A DNA stretch of 64,000 nucleotides, taken from contig NZ_LJGT01000036.1 in NCBI RefSeq assembly GCF_001751365.1, positions 186,001 to 250,000 on the forward strand, in the 5' to 3' direction. Made by a program: the position numbers and the translations under genes. This stretch comes from Streptomyces abyssalis (lineage in GTDB: Bacteria; Actinomycetota; Actinomycetes; Streptomycetales; Streptomycetaceae). Below the pieces are notes generated by a model that did not search any database, was not told where the DNA came from, and was given only the letters and a program-made list of their open reading frames with translations. Below are positions 23,724-33,663 of this stretch, piece by piece. Every line of letters starts with the position of its first letter. The first letter of the stretch is position 1.

Positions 23724-24932
23724 TCACCTGCGCTTTCCGGACGGACGGTTGCGGTTGCGGTTACGCGAGGGCGGCTGACGCCGCTGGGCGGGCGAACCGG
23801 GGGCTTCGTTCCGGCCGCGCGGTCCGACGACTCCGGCGCCGGCGGGCGCGGTGCCGTCGTCCGGTGCCTGCACACTGCCGTGGCCCGGGCCGGGGAAGCC
23901 GTCCTGCGGGCCCGGCCCGTCGCCCGGACCGTCCTCGCCGTGCTCCCCCCGGGCCTCGCGGTCCTCGTTCTTGAGGCGCTTGGCCTTGACGCGCTTGGCC
24001 AGCGCCTTGATCTGCGGCTCGCGCTCCTTGAAGTCGGCCACCAGCGGCGTGGCGATGAAGATCGAGGAGTACGCACCGGCTGCGAGGCCGACGAAGAGGG
24101 AGAGGGCGATGTCGTTGAGCATGCCGCCGCCGAGCAGGCCGCCGCCGATGAAGAGCAGTCCCGCCACGGGGAGCAGCGCGACGACCGTGGTGTTGATGGA
24201 CCGCACCAGGGTGGAGTTGATGCTGCGGTTGGCGATCTCGCTGTAGGTGTACTTCGTCTGCTTGGTGACGTTCCGGCTGCTCTCTCTCAGGCTGTCGAAC
24301 ACGACGACGGTGTCGTAGAGCGAATAACCCAGAATCGTCAGCAGACCGATGACGGTGCCCGGCGTGACTTCGAAGCCGACGAGCGAATAGACGCCGACGG
24401 TGATCGTGATGTCGTGGATCAGCGCGATGAGCGCAGCGAGCGCCATTCTCCACTCGAAGGCGATGGCGAGATAGATCACCACGAGGATCATGAAGATCCC
24501 CAGCCCCAGCCATGCCTTGTTGGCGATCTGCTCACCCCAGCTGGGACCGACGAGCTGAGTGTCGATCTTGTTGGGGTCGACCTTGAGATTCTGCGACAGG
24601 GACTCCTTGACCTCCGTCGACTTGGCGGTGTCCAGACCCGCGATCTGGATGCGCATGCCGCCGTTGCCCAGCTGCTGGACGATCGCCGGGTGGCCGGACT
24701 CCTCCTCCACCGTCTCCTTCGTCTGCTGGACGGAGGCGGTGGTCTTGGGCGTGGTGAGCACCGCGCCGCCCTCGAACTCGATGCCCATGTTGAGTCCGCG
24801 CACCGCGAGGCCCACGATCGCCGTGATCGTGATCAGGATGGAGACGCCGTACCAGAGCTTGCGCTTGCCGATGAAGTCGTAGCCGACGTCACCGCGGTAG
24901 AGCCGGGCACCGATGTTGCCGAGTCGCGACAT
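23724..24932 (-). CDS. secF: Protein translocase subunit SecF
   Basis: 402 aa with six membrane helices. SecF pairs with SecD to help SecYEG export using the proton gradient. Seen: GIEFEGGAVLTT (the SecF D/E-F-x-G-G motif), the export core (ALIHDITITVGVYSLVGFEV, ILGYSLYDTVVVFDSLRE) and the late helices (GGGLLGGGMLNDIALSLFVG). The last ~110 residues are a disordered Pro/Gly/Asn/Arg tail outside the family domain. ATG 24932 lies right behind the secD stop. Confidence 0.96.
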   Translation of the reverse strand: MSRLGNIGARLYRGDVGYDFIGKRKLWYGVSILITITAIVGLAVRGLNMGIEFEGGAVLTTPKTTASVQQTKETVEEESGHPAIVQQLGNGGMRIQIAGLDTAKSTEVKESLSQNLKVDPNKIDTQLVGPSWGEQIANKAWLGLGIFMILVVIYLAIAFEWRMALAALIALIHDITITVGVYSLVGFEVTPGTVIGLLTILGYSLYDTVVVFDSLRESSRNVTKQTKYTYSEIANRSINSTLVRSINTTVVALLPVAGLLFIGGGLLGGGMLNDIALSLFVGLAAGAYSSIFIATPLVADFKEREPQIKALAKRVKAKRLKNEDREARGEHGEDGPGDGPGPQDGFPGPGHGSVQAPDDGTAPAGAGVVGPRGRNEAPGSPAQRRQPPSRNRNRNRPSGKRR

Positions 24933-24933
24933 C

Positions 24934-26691
24934 TCATGCCTCCTTCGGGTCGGTGCTGACGGCGGACGTGCGTCGGCCGCGGCGCAGTGGCGGTTTGGCT
25001 CCGAGCCTTGTCGGGTCGAGACCGGACCAGGAGTGCCCGCTGGAGAAGAACCTGGTGCGGGCCAGCACCGTCATCAGCGGCTTGGTGAAGAAGAAGACGA
25101 CGACGACGTCCAGCAGCGTGGTCAGCCCGAGCGTGAACGCGAAGCCCTGCACCTTGCCGACGGTGACGATGAACAGCACGGCGGCGGCGAGGAACGACAC
25201 GAAGTCGGACACGAGGATCGTGCGCCGGGCACGTGGCCAGCCCCGTTCGACGGCGGGCCGCAGTGTGCGTCCCTCGCGGATCTCGTCGCGGATGCGTTCG
25301 AAGTAGACGATGAACGAGTCCGCGGTGATACCGATCGCGACGATCGCACCGCACACGGCCGGGAGGTTCAGCGCGAAACCGATCGCCGGGCCGAGCAGCG
25401 ACATGATCGTGTACGTGAGCGCCGCCGAGACGAGGAGGCTGAGGATCGCGATCAGGGACAGCCCTCGGTAGTACGCGATCAGATACACCACCACGAGGCC
25501 GAGCCCGATGGCGCCGGCGATGAGCCCGGCCGCGAGCTGGTCGCTGCCGAGCGCGGGCGTCACCGTCGTGACGTCCGACTCCTCGAAGGTGAGGGGCAGG
25601 GCGCCGTAGGAGAGGATGTTGCCCAGCTCCTCGGCGGACTGCTGGTTGAAGCTGCCGGAGATCTCGGCGTTGGACGAGAGCCGCTGGCTCACGGAGGGGG
25701 CGGAGACGACCTCGCCGTCCAGGGCGATCGCGAACTGGTTCTGCGGCTGCTGCTTCTTGGAGAGCTTCCCGGTGGTGTCGCCGAAGTCCTTGGAGCCCTT
25801 GCCGTCGAAGGACATCGTGACGATCCACTGGCCGCGCTGCTGGTCGAACTGGGCCTTGGCATCTGTGACGTTCTTGCCCTCGACCCCGACCGGCCCCAGG
25901 ACGTATTTGATCTTCTCCTTGGCGTCGCAGGCGAGGACCGGATCGCCCGACTTGGCAGCGGAGGCCTGCTCACTCACCTTGGCCCTGTCCTGCTTGCCGG
26001 TGCAGTCCAGCTTCTGGAACTTCTTCGCCAGCTCCGGCGGGACGCCCGGCGGCTGCTGTTGCTGCGGCGGCGCGGTGGGCGGTGCCGTCGGTTTGGGGCT
26101 GGGCTTGTCGTCCGCGGGCGCGGCCTTCGCCTTGAGCCCGTCGGTCACCGCGCGGCCCTGATCCCCGCCGTTTCCGCTGCTCTGCTCTCCCTGACCGTCC
26201 TGGCCGCCCTGCCCGTTCTGCTGCTCGCCCGACGGGGGCTTGGACGGGGACTGCGAAGGCGGCTGCTGAGGCTGCTGGGTCGACGGCCCGTATGTCAGCA
26301 CCGGGCGGAAGGCCAGCTTCGCGGTCGTACCGACCTGCTCACGGGCCTGCTTCTCGTTCGTGCCGCGGGGGATGTTGGCGATGATGTGCCTGTCGCCCTG
26401 GGTCTGGACCTCGGCCTCCTGCACGCCCAGACCGTTGACCCGCCGCTCGATGATGCCCACGGCGGTGTTCATGTTGGTCTGGTTGATCGCGTTCGGCTTC
26501 CCCGGCTGGTTCTTCGCCTCAAGGGTGATGCTCGTGCCGCCGGCGAGATCGATGCCGAGCCGGGGGGTGTCATGGCCGGAGAAGAACATCCCCCCGGTCA
26601 TGCCCACCAGGGCCAGCAGGATCAGCGTCAGCGAGCGCCATGGTTTCGCGTGTGCGCCCTGGCTCCTGCGGCCTTTCTTCGGTGCTGCCAC
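24934..26691 (-). CDS. secD: Protein translocase subunit SecD
   Basis: 585 aa, six membrane helices. The RLGIDLAGGTSITLEAK motif begins the first extracytoplasmic domain and the SecD core is seen in ERIRDEIREGRTLRPAVERG. Between about residues 150 and 250 the outer loop carries a low-complexity insert rich in Pro, Gln, Gly, Ser and Lys. The start is GTG 26691 (GGAG upstream), before a short basic N-terminus, since the open frame further up is not SecD-like. Spacing to secF is one base. Confidence 0.96.
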   Translation of the reverse strand: MAAPKKGRRSQGAHAKPWRSLTLILLALVGMTGGMFFSGHDTPRLGIDLAGGTSITLEAKNQPGKPNAINQTNMNTAVGIIERRVNGLGVQEAEVQTQGDRHIIANIPRGTNEKQAREQVGTTAKLAFRPVLTYGPSTQQPQQPPSQSPSKPPSGEQQNGQGGQDGQGEQSSGNGGDQGRAVTDGLKAKAAPADDKPSPKPTAPPTAPPQQQQPPGVPPELAKKFQKLDCTGKQDRAKVSEQASAAKSGDPVLACDAKEKIKYVLGPVGVEGKNVTDAKAQFDQQRGQWIVTMSFDGKGSKDFGDTTGKLSKKQQPQNQFAIALDGEVVSAPSVSQRLSSNAEISGSFNQQSAEELGNILSYGALPLTFEESDVTTVTPALGSDQLAAGLIAGAIGLGLVVVYLIAYYRGLSLIAILSLLVSAALTYTIMSLLGPAIGFALNLPAVCGAIVAIGITADSFIVYFERIRDEIREGRTLRPAVERGWPRARRTILVSDFVSFLAAAVLFIVTVGKVQGFAFTLGLTTLLDVVVVFFFTKPLMTVLARTRFFSSGHSWSGLDPTRLGAKPPLRRGRRTSAVSTDPKEA

Positions 26692-26819
26692 CTTCTCGTG
26701 TCTCCTGTCCCAGCAGCCGGTGCCGGCCCAGGAGTTGAGTGGGGCCGCCACGCGGCGCACAAATGGTCTGCGGACGTGCTCCGCCGCCGGGCCCGGTCAG
26801 TGGCCCGGCGGCGCCGACC

Positions 26820-27338
26820 TTACTCGGAGTCGGTGCCCTTCCGCTTGGCGTCCTCGGGCTTGTCGTCACCCTTGGCCTGCTCGTCCTTGGCATCGGACGC
26901 CGCGCGCCGCGCGTCGCCGTCGGCTCCGGTGTCGTCGCCGTCCTCGTCGCCGGACTTGGCGAAGTCGACCTTGGAGCCCTCGGCGCGCTCGTCGTCCGAG
27001 GTGAGGGAGGAGGCGTCGTCCGGGACGACGGTCTTGCCGATCTCGAGGTCGCTGGGCGTGGCGTTCACGATCCGCTCGTACTCCTCCTGCTCGAGCACGG
27101 CGCCGACGGCGTTCTTGGCGTAGAGAGCGTGCGTGCCGGGAGCAACCTCAAGGAGGACCGTGTCGTCGCGGATCTCCTTGACTGTGGCGTACATGCCCCC
27201 GATCGTCCGGACACCGGTGCCCGGCGTCATGGAGTCACGCATCTTGGCGGCCTGACGCTGCTTGTTCTTGGCGGACCGGGTCATGAGGAACATGGCCCCG
27301 ATGAGCACGATGAAGGGGAGGAGAGTAACGATATTCAC
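26820..27338 (-). CDS. yajC: Preprotein translocase subunit YajC
   Basis: 172 aa. One N-terminal membrane helix (VTLLPFIVLIGAMFLMT), then the YajC core with R-x-G-D-like GVRTIGGMYATVKEI, then a long acidic tail from about 105 rich in Asp, Glu, Lys and Ser. YajC associates with SecDF. GTG 27338 is the start; the ribosome site AAGGA is at long spacing. It lies 128 bp upstream of secD, same strand. A 162-bp gap separates it from ruvB. Confidence 0.93.
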   Translation of the reverse strand: MNIVTLLPFIVLIGAMFLMTRSAKNKQRQAAKMRDSMTPGTGVRTIGGMYATVKEIRDDTVLLEVAPGTHALYAKNAVGAVLEQEEYERIVNATPSDLEIGKTVVPDDASSLTSDDERAEGSKVDFAKSGDEDGDDTGADGDARRAASDAKDEQAKGDDKPEDAKRKGTDSE

Positions 27339-27500
27339 GGCGGGAGAGAGTCCTTCGCACGACCGCGTCTCAGCGGCCTGGATTTCGGGGTGGGCGTGCC
27401 GCCTGTAAGGGACGGCGCTGGCGGAGTCTAAGCGAGCCCTCGCCAATGGAACAACGTCAAGCGTGGCACAGGGGTTCCTGGCCCGTCTCCCCCGCGCACG

Positions 27501-28592
27501 TCACTCTCCGAACAAGCCTTGCTGCCGGGTGCCCGCGGGGGAACCCGGAGACTGCGGCGGCCGGGCCAGCCCCAGGTGGTCCCAGGCCGCCGGGGTGGCG
27601 ATCCTGCCGCGCGGCGTCCGGGCCAGCAGCCCCTCGCGTACGAGGAAGGGCTCGGCCACCTCCTCCACGGTCTCCCGCTCCTCCCCCACCGCGACGGAGA
27701 GCGTGGAGAGACCGACGGGGCCGCCGCCGAAGAGCTTCAGCAGCGCGCCGAGGACCGCGCGGTCCAGCCTGTCCAGGCCGCGTTCGTCCACTTCGTAGAC
27801 CGCCAGGGCGCGGGATGCGATGTCGCGGTCGATCATGCCGTCGGCCTTGACCTGGGCGTAGTCGCGCACGCGGCGCAGCAGGCGGTTGGCGATGCGGGGT
27901 GTGCCCCGGGACCGGCCGGCGATCTCGGTTGCGCCCTCCGCGTCCGTACGCACATCCAGCAGGCGCGCTGAGCGGTGGACGACCTGCTCCAGCTCGCCTG
28001 GCTCGTAGAACTCCATGTGGGCGGTGAATCCGAACCTGTCGCGCAGCGGGGGCGGCAGCAGCCCGGCGCGGGTGGTGGCGCCGACCAGGGTGAAGGGCGG
28101 CAGCTCCAGCGGGATGGCCGTGGCACCGGGGCCCTTTCCGACGATCACGTCGACGCGGTAGTCCTCCATCGCCATGTAGAGCATCTCCTCGGCGGGCCGC
28201 GACATGCGGTGGATCTCGTCGAGGAAGAGAATCTCGCCCTCCTGGAGCGAGGAGAGGATCGCGGCGAGATCGCCGGCGTGCTGGATGGCGGGGCCCGAGG
28301 TGATGCGGATCGGGGCGCTCATCTCAGCGGCGATGATCATGGAGAGGGTGGTCTTGCCCAGACCGGGGGCGCCCGAGAGCAGGACGTGGTCGGCCGTGCC
28401 GCCGCGCCTGCGCGCGGCCTTCAGCACGAGATCGAGCTGCTCGCGCACCTTCGACTGGCCGATGAACTCGCTCAGTTCCCTGGGGCGCAGCGCCGCCTCC
28501 ACGGCGCTCTCGTCGCTCTCCGCCTCGGCCCCGACGAGACGGTCGGTGCCGTCGGCCGCCGTGTCCGCGTGGCCGTAGTCGTCGCCGTTCAT
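27501..28592 (-). CDS. ruvB: Holliday junction branch migration ATPase RuvB
   Basis: 363 aa AAA+ motor. Walker [14 protein letters not shown], Walker [14 protein letters not shown], sensor 1 [11 protein letters not shown], arginine finger in LRDRFGF, and a winged-helix C-terminus. A ~35-residue variable N-terminal leader precedes the conserved [18 protein letters not shown]. It is separated from ruvA by 180 bp containing tandem repeats, which is wider than the ATGA overlap seen between ruvC and ruvA. Confidence 0.96.
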   Translation of the reverse strand: MNGDDYGHADTAADGTDRLVGAEAESDESAVEAALRPRELSEFIGQSKVREQLDLVLKAARRRGGTADHVLLSGAPGLGKTTLSMIIAAEMSAPIRITSGPAIQHAGDLAAILSSLQEGEILFLDEIHRMSRPAEEMLYMAMEDYRVDVIVGKGPGATAIPLELPPFTLVGATTRAGLLPPPLRDRFGFTAHMEFYEPGELEQVVHRSARLLDVRTDAEGATEIAGRSRGTPRIANRLLRRVRDYAQVKADGMIDRDIASRALAVYEVDERGLDRLDRAVLGALLKLFGGGPVGLSTLSVAVGEERETVEEVAEPFLVREGLLARTPRGRIATPAAWDHLGLARPPQSPGSPAGTRQQGLFGE

Positions 28593-28656
28593 GGCGTCTG
28601 CCTCCGCCTGTGGTGGTGCACGGGGCCGTGCGCGGCCCGCGTGCCGCGGTGCGTCC

Positions 28657-28740
28657 GGTGCGTGCCGCCGTGCCTGCGGTGCGTACCGCTCTTCCAGTGG
28701 TGCGTGCCGCTCCGCCTCGGGTGCGTGCCGCCGCCGGTGT
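28657..28740. repeat. Four 21-bp imperfect tandem repeats between ruvA and ruvB
   Basis: Four back-to-back 21-bp units start at 28657, 28678, 28699 and 28720, each beginning GGTGCGT(G/A)CCG with a variable 10-bp second half. More decayed copies precede them. The gap is 28593-28772. A minus-strand open frame (28589-28771) begins two bases after the ruvA stop and would give a 60-residue peptide with heptads like [11 protein letters not shown], but it has no proper ribosome site and is probably not a gene. Confidence 0.85.
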
Positions 28741-28772
28741 TCCGCGCCGTGCCGCGCAGTGCCGCCCGCATG

Positions 28773-29405
28773 TCACCGCGCCCGGTTCAGCGTCTGCAGT
28801 GCCGCGCGCAGCAACTGCGGTACGGGCGGCTCCACGCCCGAGGCCGCCGCTTCCTCGGCCTGCGGGGCGACCGCCGCCACGGCTTCGTCCGCCTCGCGTG
28901 TCGCGTACCCCAACCCGACGAGGGCTGAGTGGAGTTGGCCGCGCCAGCCGCCGCCCTGTGCGCCTGCCGACTGCCCGGGCAGCTGTGCCGCCGCCCCGGA
29001 GACGGGCGCGCCGAGGCGGTCCTTCAGCTCCAGCAGCAGCTTCTGAGCGCCCTTCTTCCCGATGCCGGGCACGGCCGTCAGCGCCTTCTCGTCGCCCCCG
29101 GAGACGGCCGCCCGCAGCGCGTCCGGCGAGTGCACGGCGAGCATGGACTGGGCGAGGCGCGGGCCTACGCCGCTCGCCGTCTGCAGCAACTCGAAGGTCT
29201 GACGGGCGTCTTCGTCCTCGAAGCCGTAGAGCGTCAGCGAGTCCTCCCGTACGACGAGGGAGGTGGCGAGCTTGGCGTGCCTGCCGACGCGCAGCTGTGC
29301 GAGCGTGCCCGGCGTGCACTGCACGGCCATGCCCACGCCGCCGACTTCGACGACTGCCGTGTCGGGCGCGAGCGAGGCGACGGTGCCGGAGACGAAGGCG
29401 ATCAT
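28773..29405 (-). CDS. ruvA: Holliday junction DNA helicase subunit RuvA
   Basis: 210 aa. RuvA binds four-way junctions and loads RuvB. N-terminal OB domain ([20 protein letters not shown]), tandem helix-hairpin-helix motifs ([37 protein letters not shown]) and a C-terminal RuvB-binding domain ending [17 protein letters not shown] 29405 overlaps the ruvC stop by four bases. Confidence 0.96.
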   Translation of the reverse strand: MIAFVSGTVASLAPDTAVVEVGGVGMAVQCTPGTLAQLRVGRHAKLATSLVVREDSLTLYGFEDEDARQTFELLQTASGVGPRLAQSMLAVHSPDALRAAVSGGDEKALTAVPGIGKKGAQKLLLELKDRLGAPVSGAAAQLPGQSAGAQGGGWRGQLHSALVGLGYATREADEAVAAVAPQAEEAAASGVEPPVPQLLRAALQTLNRAR

Positions 29406-30079
29406 CGGGCGGTGCCTTTCGGGGCTTCGGGCGCTCTCCGGGGCCCGGAGGCATCGGGAGTTCTGCGCGCTTTCGCGGCGCCCGGCTCTCCGGCAGGCCG
29501 GCCGGGCCCGGGGGGATCCGCCGCTGGAACGGGGGCACTTGGCGGCGCCGCGTGACCCGCCGCGTGCCTGGCGTGCGCCTGCTGGAGGCGGTTGAGGCGC
29601 TGCTGGACGGGGGCGCGCCAGATGTGGCAGATCGCGAGCGCGAGGGCGTCGGCGGCGTCGGCCGGGCGCGGCGGGGCACCGAGCCGGAGCAGCCGCATGA
29701 CCATGGTGCCCACCTGCGCCTTCTCCGCCCGGCCGGTGCCGGTGACCGCGGCCTTGACCTCGCTGGGCGTGTGCAGCTCGACGGGCAGGCCACGGCGGGC
29801 GGCGCACAGCATCGCCACGGCACCGGCCTGGGCCGTGCCCATGACCGTACGGACGTTGTGCTGGCTGAACACCCGCTCCACCGCGACGGCTTCCGGGCTG
29901 TGCCGGTCGAGCCATTCCTCGACGCCCTGCTCGATCAGCAGAAGGCGCTCGGCGACGGACACGTCCGCCGGTGTGCGCACGACGCCGGCCGCCTTCATCG
30001 TCAGCGGCCGGCCGGCGACTCCCTCGACGACCCCGAGGCCGCAGCGGGTCAGCCCCGGATCGACACCGAGCACACGCAC
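29402..30079 (-). CDS. ruvC: Crossover junction endodeoxyribonuclease RuvC
   Basis: 225 aa. It cuts Holliday junctions. Catalytic acids are seen in [15 protein letters not shown] (Asp), [12 protein letters not shown] (Glu) and [14 protein letters not shown] (Asp). The core ends near residue 165; a further ~60 residues are Pro/Ala/Arg-rich and not part of the nuclease. First gene of ruvC-ruvA-(repeat)-ruvB. I saw no GAAC-N4-GTTC LexA-type box in the 215-bp upstream gap. Confidence 0.95.
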   Translation of the reverse strand: MRVLGVDPGLTRCGLGVVEGVAGRPLTMKAAGVVRTPADVSVAERLLLIEQGVEEWLDRHSPEAVAVERVFSQHNVRTVMGTAQAGAVAMLCAARRGLPVELHTPSEVKAAVTGTGRAEKAQVGTMVMRLLRLGAPPRPADAADALALAICHIWRAPVQQRLNRLQQAHARHAAGHAAPPSAPVPAADPPGPGRPAGEPGAAKARRTPDASGPRRAPEAPKGTAR

Positions 30080-30294
30080 GCCCGTCCTCCTCGCTCACGC
30101 CTGCGGCTCCGACTGTGTTCCCGCAGGTTATCGGCAGGGACCGACAATCCCGTCGCGACGTACCGGCGCGGGGTGCCCGAACGGCCCGGACAGCGACGGC
30201 AGTTGCCGGCCGCGGCAGCGCCGGACATGGCCGCCCGACCGGACGCCGCCCCTGCTGCGGGCATGGTCGCCGGACCCCGGGAAGGGCGGAGGGG

Positions 30295-31053
30295 TCAGGC
30301 GTCGACCTTCGCCATGATGTCGTCGTCGACGTCGAAGTTGGCGAAGACGTTCTGCACGTCGTCACTGTCCTCGAGGGCGTCGATCAGCTTGAAGATCTTG
30401 CGGGCGCCTTCCTCCTCCAACGGCACCTGCACGCTGGGCAGGAAGCTGTTGTCGGCCGACTCGTAGTCGATGCCGGCGTCCACGAGCGCCGTGCGCACCT
30501 CGACCAGGTCGGTGGCCTCGCTGATGACCTCGAAGTTCTCACCGAGGTCGTTGACTTCCTCCGCCCCGGCTTCCAGGACGGCGGCGAGCACGTCGTCCTC
30601 GGAGAGGCCGTCGTCGCCCTTGGGGACGATCACGACGCCCTTGCGGTTGAAGAGGTAGGAGACGGAGCCCGGGTCGGCCATGGAGCCGCCGTTGCGGGTC
30701 ATCGCGACGCGTACGTCGGAGGCCGCGCGGTTGCGGTTGTCGGTGAGGCACTCGATGAGGACCGCGACACCGTTGGGCCCGTAACCCTCATACATGATCG
30801 TCTCGTAGTCGGCGCCGCCCGCCTCGAGACCGGCGCCGCGCTTGACGGCGCTGTCGATGTTCTTGTTGGGGACGGAGGACTTCTTCGCCTTCTGGATGGC
30901 GTCGAAGAGAGTCGGATTCCCCTCCGGGTCGGCGCCGCCCGTACGGGCCGCGACCTCGATGTTCTTGATCAGCTTGGCGAAGAGTTTGCCGCGCTTGGCA
31001 TCGATCACGGCCTTCTTGTGCTTGGTGGTTGCCCACTTAGAGTGGCCGGACAC
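30295..31053 (-). CDS. yebC: YebC/TACO1-family regulatory protein
   Basis: 252 aa. It starts [22 protein letters not shown], the family signature, and has the conserved [19 protein letters not shown]. YebC-family proteins were described as transcriptional regulators and, more recently, as aids to translation of polyproline stretches; neither role can be settled from sequence. It stands between pdxT and ruvC, as in many actinobacteria. Confidence 0.93.
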   Translation of the reverse strand: MSGHSKWATTKHKKAVIDAKRGKLFAKLIKNIEVAARTGGADPEGNPTLFDAIQKAKKSSVPNKNIDSAVKRGAGLEAGGADYETIMYEGYGPNGVAVLIECLTDNRNRAASDVRVAMTRNGGSMADPGSVSYLFNRKGVVIVPKGDDGLSEDDVLAAVLEAGAEEVNDLGENFEVISEATDLVEVRTALVDAGIDYESADNSFLPSVQVPLEEEGARKIFKLIDALEDSDDVQNVFANFDVDDDIMAKVDA

Positions 31054-31103
31054 AGCCTTGCTCCTTCGACGTCACCGACATGAACAGACGCGGAGATCCT
31101 ACC

Positions 31104-31125
31104 GTCAGCGCCCCCGCGCGCTGAC
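31104..31125. terminator. Hairpin between pdxT and yebC
   Basis: GTCAGCGC and its complement GCGCTGAC enclose the loop CCCCGC. It lies about 95 nt beyond the pdxT stop on the transcribed strand and 50 bp before the yebC start, so it may end the pdxS-pdxT transcript. No U-tract. Confidence 0.5.
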
Positions 31126-31220
31126 CGCCCTGCTCCCTCACGGGGAAGACGGCCCGTGGGCGTGGCCTCCTGTCAGCAGCCGGGCATCACACGGAGCGGC
31201 CGGGCGGACGCGCGCGGTGG

Positions 31221-31832
31221 TCACGCGGCGGCGGCGCGCACCATCTCGACGAACATCGCGTGCACGCGGTGGTCGCCCGTGAGTTCGGGGTGGAAGGACG
31301 TCGCCAGCAGGGCGTCCTGGCGTACGGCGACGGTGTGACCGTCGTGCACGGCCAGGGTCTCGGCACGCTCTCCCGTCGACTCCACCCACGGTGCCCTGAT
31401 GAAGACCCCTTCGACGGGGCCACCCTCGACGCCCTTCACGTCGAGGGGGGCCTCGAAGGACTCGTTCTGCCTGCCGAAGGCGTTGCGGCGGACGATCATG
31501 TCGATGCCGCCGACGGTCTCCTGCTCCTGTCCCCCGGCGCTGACGGGAGAAGCGTCCAGGATCTTGTCCGCCAGCAGGATCATTCCCGCGCAGGAGCCGT
31601 ACGCCGGCATTCCCGCACGTACGCGCTCGCGCAGCGGCTCCATCAGGCCGAAGGCGACGGCCAGTTTGGAGATCGTCGTCGACTCGCCGCCGGGGACGAC
31701 CAGTCCGTCGACCGCGGCGAGCTCCTCCGGCCGCCGCACGGCACAGGTGTGCGCGCCCGCCGCCGCCAGGGCGGCGAAGTGCTCGCGCACGTCGCCCTGC
31801 AGGGCGAGTACGCCGACGGTGGGAGTGCTCAC
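31221..31832 (-). CDS. pdxT: Pyridoxal 5'-phosphate synthase glutaminase subunit
   Basis: 203 aa class I glutaminase that feeds ammonia to PdxS. The start motif [13 protein letters not shown], oxyanion [12 protein letters not shown], nucleophile [11 protein letters not shown] (Cys) and the C-terminal His-x-Glu (FHPELTGD) are all present. GTG 31832 is chosen because AAAGG is nine bases upstream; TTG 31838 is too close to it. It lies 82 bp downstream of pdxS. Confidence 0.95.
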   Translation of the reverse strand: MSTPTVGVLALQGDVREHFAALAAAGAHTCAVRRPEELAAVDGLVVPGGESTTISKLAVAFGLMEPLRERVRAGMPAYGSCAGMILLADKILDASPVSAGGQEQETVGGIDMIVRRNAFGRQNESFEAPLDVKGVEGGPVEGVFIRAPWVESTGERAETLAVHDGHTVAVRQDALLATSFHPELTGDHRVHAMFVEMVRAAAA

Positions 31833-31914
31833 GGACAAGGGCCTTTCATACGGTCATGCGGATGTCGTGTTTCTGCGGACGTTCACCGGGGAGCGCTGCC
31901 GGTGAAGCGGCCGG

Positions 31915-32844
31915 TCACCAGCCCCGGGAGGCGTACCGCTCGCCCTCGGGCAGCGTGTCGCAGTTGATGCCGACCATGGCCTCGCCGAGACCCCGCGAGG
32001 CATCGGCGATGATCTTCGGGTCGTCGTAGAAGGTCGTCGCCTTCACGATGGACGCGGCGCGCTTGGCCGGGTCACCGGACTTGAAGATGCCGGAGCCCAC
32101 GAAGACGCCCTCGGCTCCGAGTTGGCGCATCAGCGCGGCGTCCGCCGGGGTGGCGACACCGCCCGCGGAGAAGAGCACGACGGGCAGCTTGCCCAGCTCG
32201 GCGACCTCCCTGACCAGCTCGTACGGTGCGCGCAGCTCCTTGGCGGCGCCGTACAGCTCGTGGCTGTCCAGCGACTTGAGCCGGCCGATGTCGCCGTTGA
32301 TCTGACGCATGTGACGCACGGCCTCGACCACGTTGCCGGTGCCCGCCTCGCCCTTGGAGCGGATCATGGCCGCGCCTTCGGAGATGCGCCGCAGGGCCTC
32401 GCCGAGGTTGGTGGCACCGCACACGAACGGGGTGGTGAAGGCGAACTTGTCGCTGTGGTTGACCTCGTCGGCCGGCGTGAGGACCTCGGACTCGTCGATG
32501 TAGTCCACGCCGAGGGCCTGCAGGAGCTGTGCCTCGACGAAGTGGCCGATGCGGGACTTGGCCATCACCGGGATGGTGACCGCCTCGATGATCCCCTCGA
32601 TCATGTCCGGGTCGGACATCCGCGCGACGCCGCCGTCCTTGCGGATGTCGGCGGGGACCCGCTCGAGTGCCATGACCGCGACGGCACCGGCGTCCTCGGC
32701 GATCTTCGCCTGCTCGGGTGTGACGACGTCCATGATCACGCCACCCTTGAGCTGCTCGGCCATGCCGCGCTTGACACGGGCTGTGCCTGTCGCGGGGGCC
32801 TGGGCGGCGGACGTGGCAGAGGGCACGGAAGACGGGCTGGACAC
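31915..32844 (-). CDS. pdxS: Pyridoxal 5'-phosphate synthase subunit PdxS
   Basis: 309 aa. It makes PLP from ribose 5-phosphate, glyceraldehyde 3-phosphate and ammonia. The core starts [20 protein letters not shown]; the PLP/ribose lysines lie in [11 protein letters not shown] and nearby, and the phosphate loops [12 protein letters not shown] and [14 protein letters not shown] are present. GTG 32844 has GAGG six bases upstream. About 20 Ser/Ala-rich residues precede the conserved region. Confidence 0.96.
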   Translation of the reverse strand: MSSPSSVPSATSAAQAPATGTARVKRGMAEQLKGGVIMDVVTPEQAKIAEDAGAVAVMALERVPADIRKDGGVARMSDPDMIEGIIEAVTIPVMAKSRIGHFVEAQLLQALGVDYIDESEVLTPADEVNHSDKFAFTTPFVCGATNLGEALRRISEGAAMIRSKGEAGTGNVVEAVRHMRQINGDIGRLKSLDSHELYGAAKELRAPYELVREVAELGKLPVVLFSAGGVATPADAALMRQLGAEGVFVGSGIFKSGDPAKRAASIVKATTFYDDPKIIADASRGLGEAMVGINCDTLPEGERYASRGW

Positions 32845-33002
32845 GTATGACCTCACTCGACGGTAAAAGTACGACAGGACCATGGTAGGTCCGTTGCATA
32901 CACCGTCCGGGAGAGGGGTGGCCTTGGAAAAGGGCCAATCCGGCTGTGGTGGACTGCCCGCCGGCCTCCTCGCAGGCAGCGCACCGATCTCGCGCCCGCT
33001 GC

Positions 33003-33563
33003 CTACTGCGGCGCTCCGTTGCCCCGGTCCGCGAGGGCGGGCGGCGGCTCGTCGTCCATCTCGAAGGCGAGCGGAAAGGGCGCGTAGCCGGCAAGCCGCA
33101 GCCAGCGCACGGTCCGGTGGCGCCGCAGCGCCCGCGCCGCGCGTACGGCGTCGTTGTGGAAGCGCCGCGCCATCGGCACCCGGCGTACGGCCGCGGCGAG
33201 TTCGGCCGCCGTGTCCTCGCCGCCCGGCGCGGCACGTACGGCCTCGACCTGTGCGCTCTCGTCGAAGACGGCGCGCAGGGCCTGGCTCAGCTCGCTCTCG
33301 GCGACCTCACGCTGCTCCTCCGCCGCCTGCCGGGCGTCGTGCGCGGCCTGGTAGAGGACCATCGACGCGGCGGGGTCGAGGACGCCGGCGGTGGCCAACT
33401 CCTGTGCGATGGACGCCCGTCGGAGCAGTTGCGCGTCGAGCGCGGCCCGCGCGGCGTCGATGCGGGCGTGCAGCCGGTCGAGACGTCCGGCCGTCCAGCT
33501 GAGATAGACGCCGATGAGGAGCACCGCTACGGCGGGCAGGATCACGGTCGTCATGGTGGGCAT
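33003..33563 (-). CDS. LemA-like membrane protein
   Basis: 186 aa. One N-terminal membrane helix ([20 protein letters not shown]) is followed by a helical bundle. The resemblance to LemA is in [20 protein letters not shown], an equivalent of the LemA opening helix, and [20 protein letters not shown], matching the LemA Y-N-x-A-V motif; the end [13 protein letters not shown] resembles LemA's F-x-P-x-x-F-E. Function of LemA proteins is unclear. ATG 33563 (GGGAGAG upstream) or ATG 33554 could be used. It lies downstream of pimA on the same strand. Confidence 0.65.
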   Translation of the reverse strand: MPTMTTVILPAVAVLLIGVYLSWTAGRLDRLHARIDAARAALDAQLLRRASIAQELATAGVLDPAASMVLYQAAHDARQAAEEQREVAESELSQALRAVFDESAQVEAVRAAPGGEDTAAELAAAVRRVPMARRFHNDAVRAARALRRHRTVRWLRLAGYAPFPLAFEMDDEPPPALADRGNGAPQ

Positions 33564-33663
33564 CGCTACCGCGCTCTCCCTCGTTCTTCACCTGTCACCT
33601 GTGATCGGCCGCCGGCCGCCGGCCCACAGCCGCCCGCTCGTACGTACGGACGCTCTCGGTCCC

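Noticed and set aside
30080..30294. LexA box before ruvC
   Set aside because: No GAAC-N4-GTTC pattern seen.
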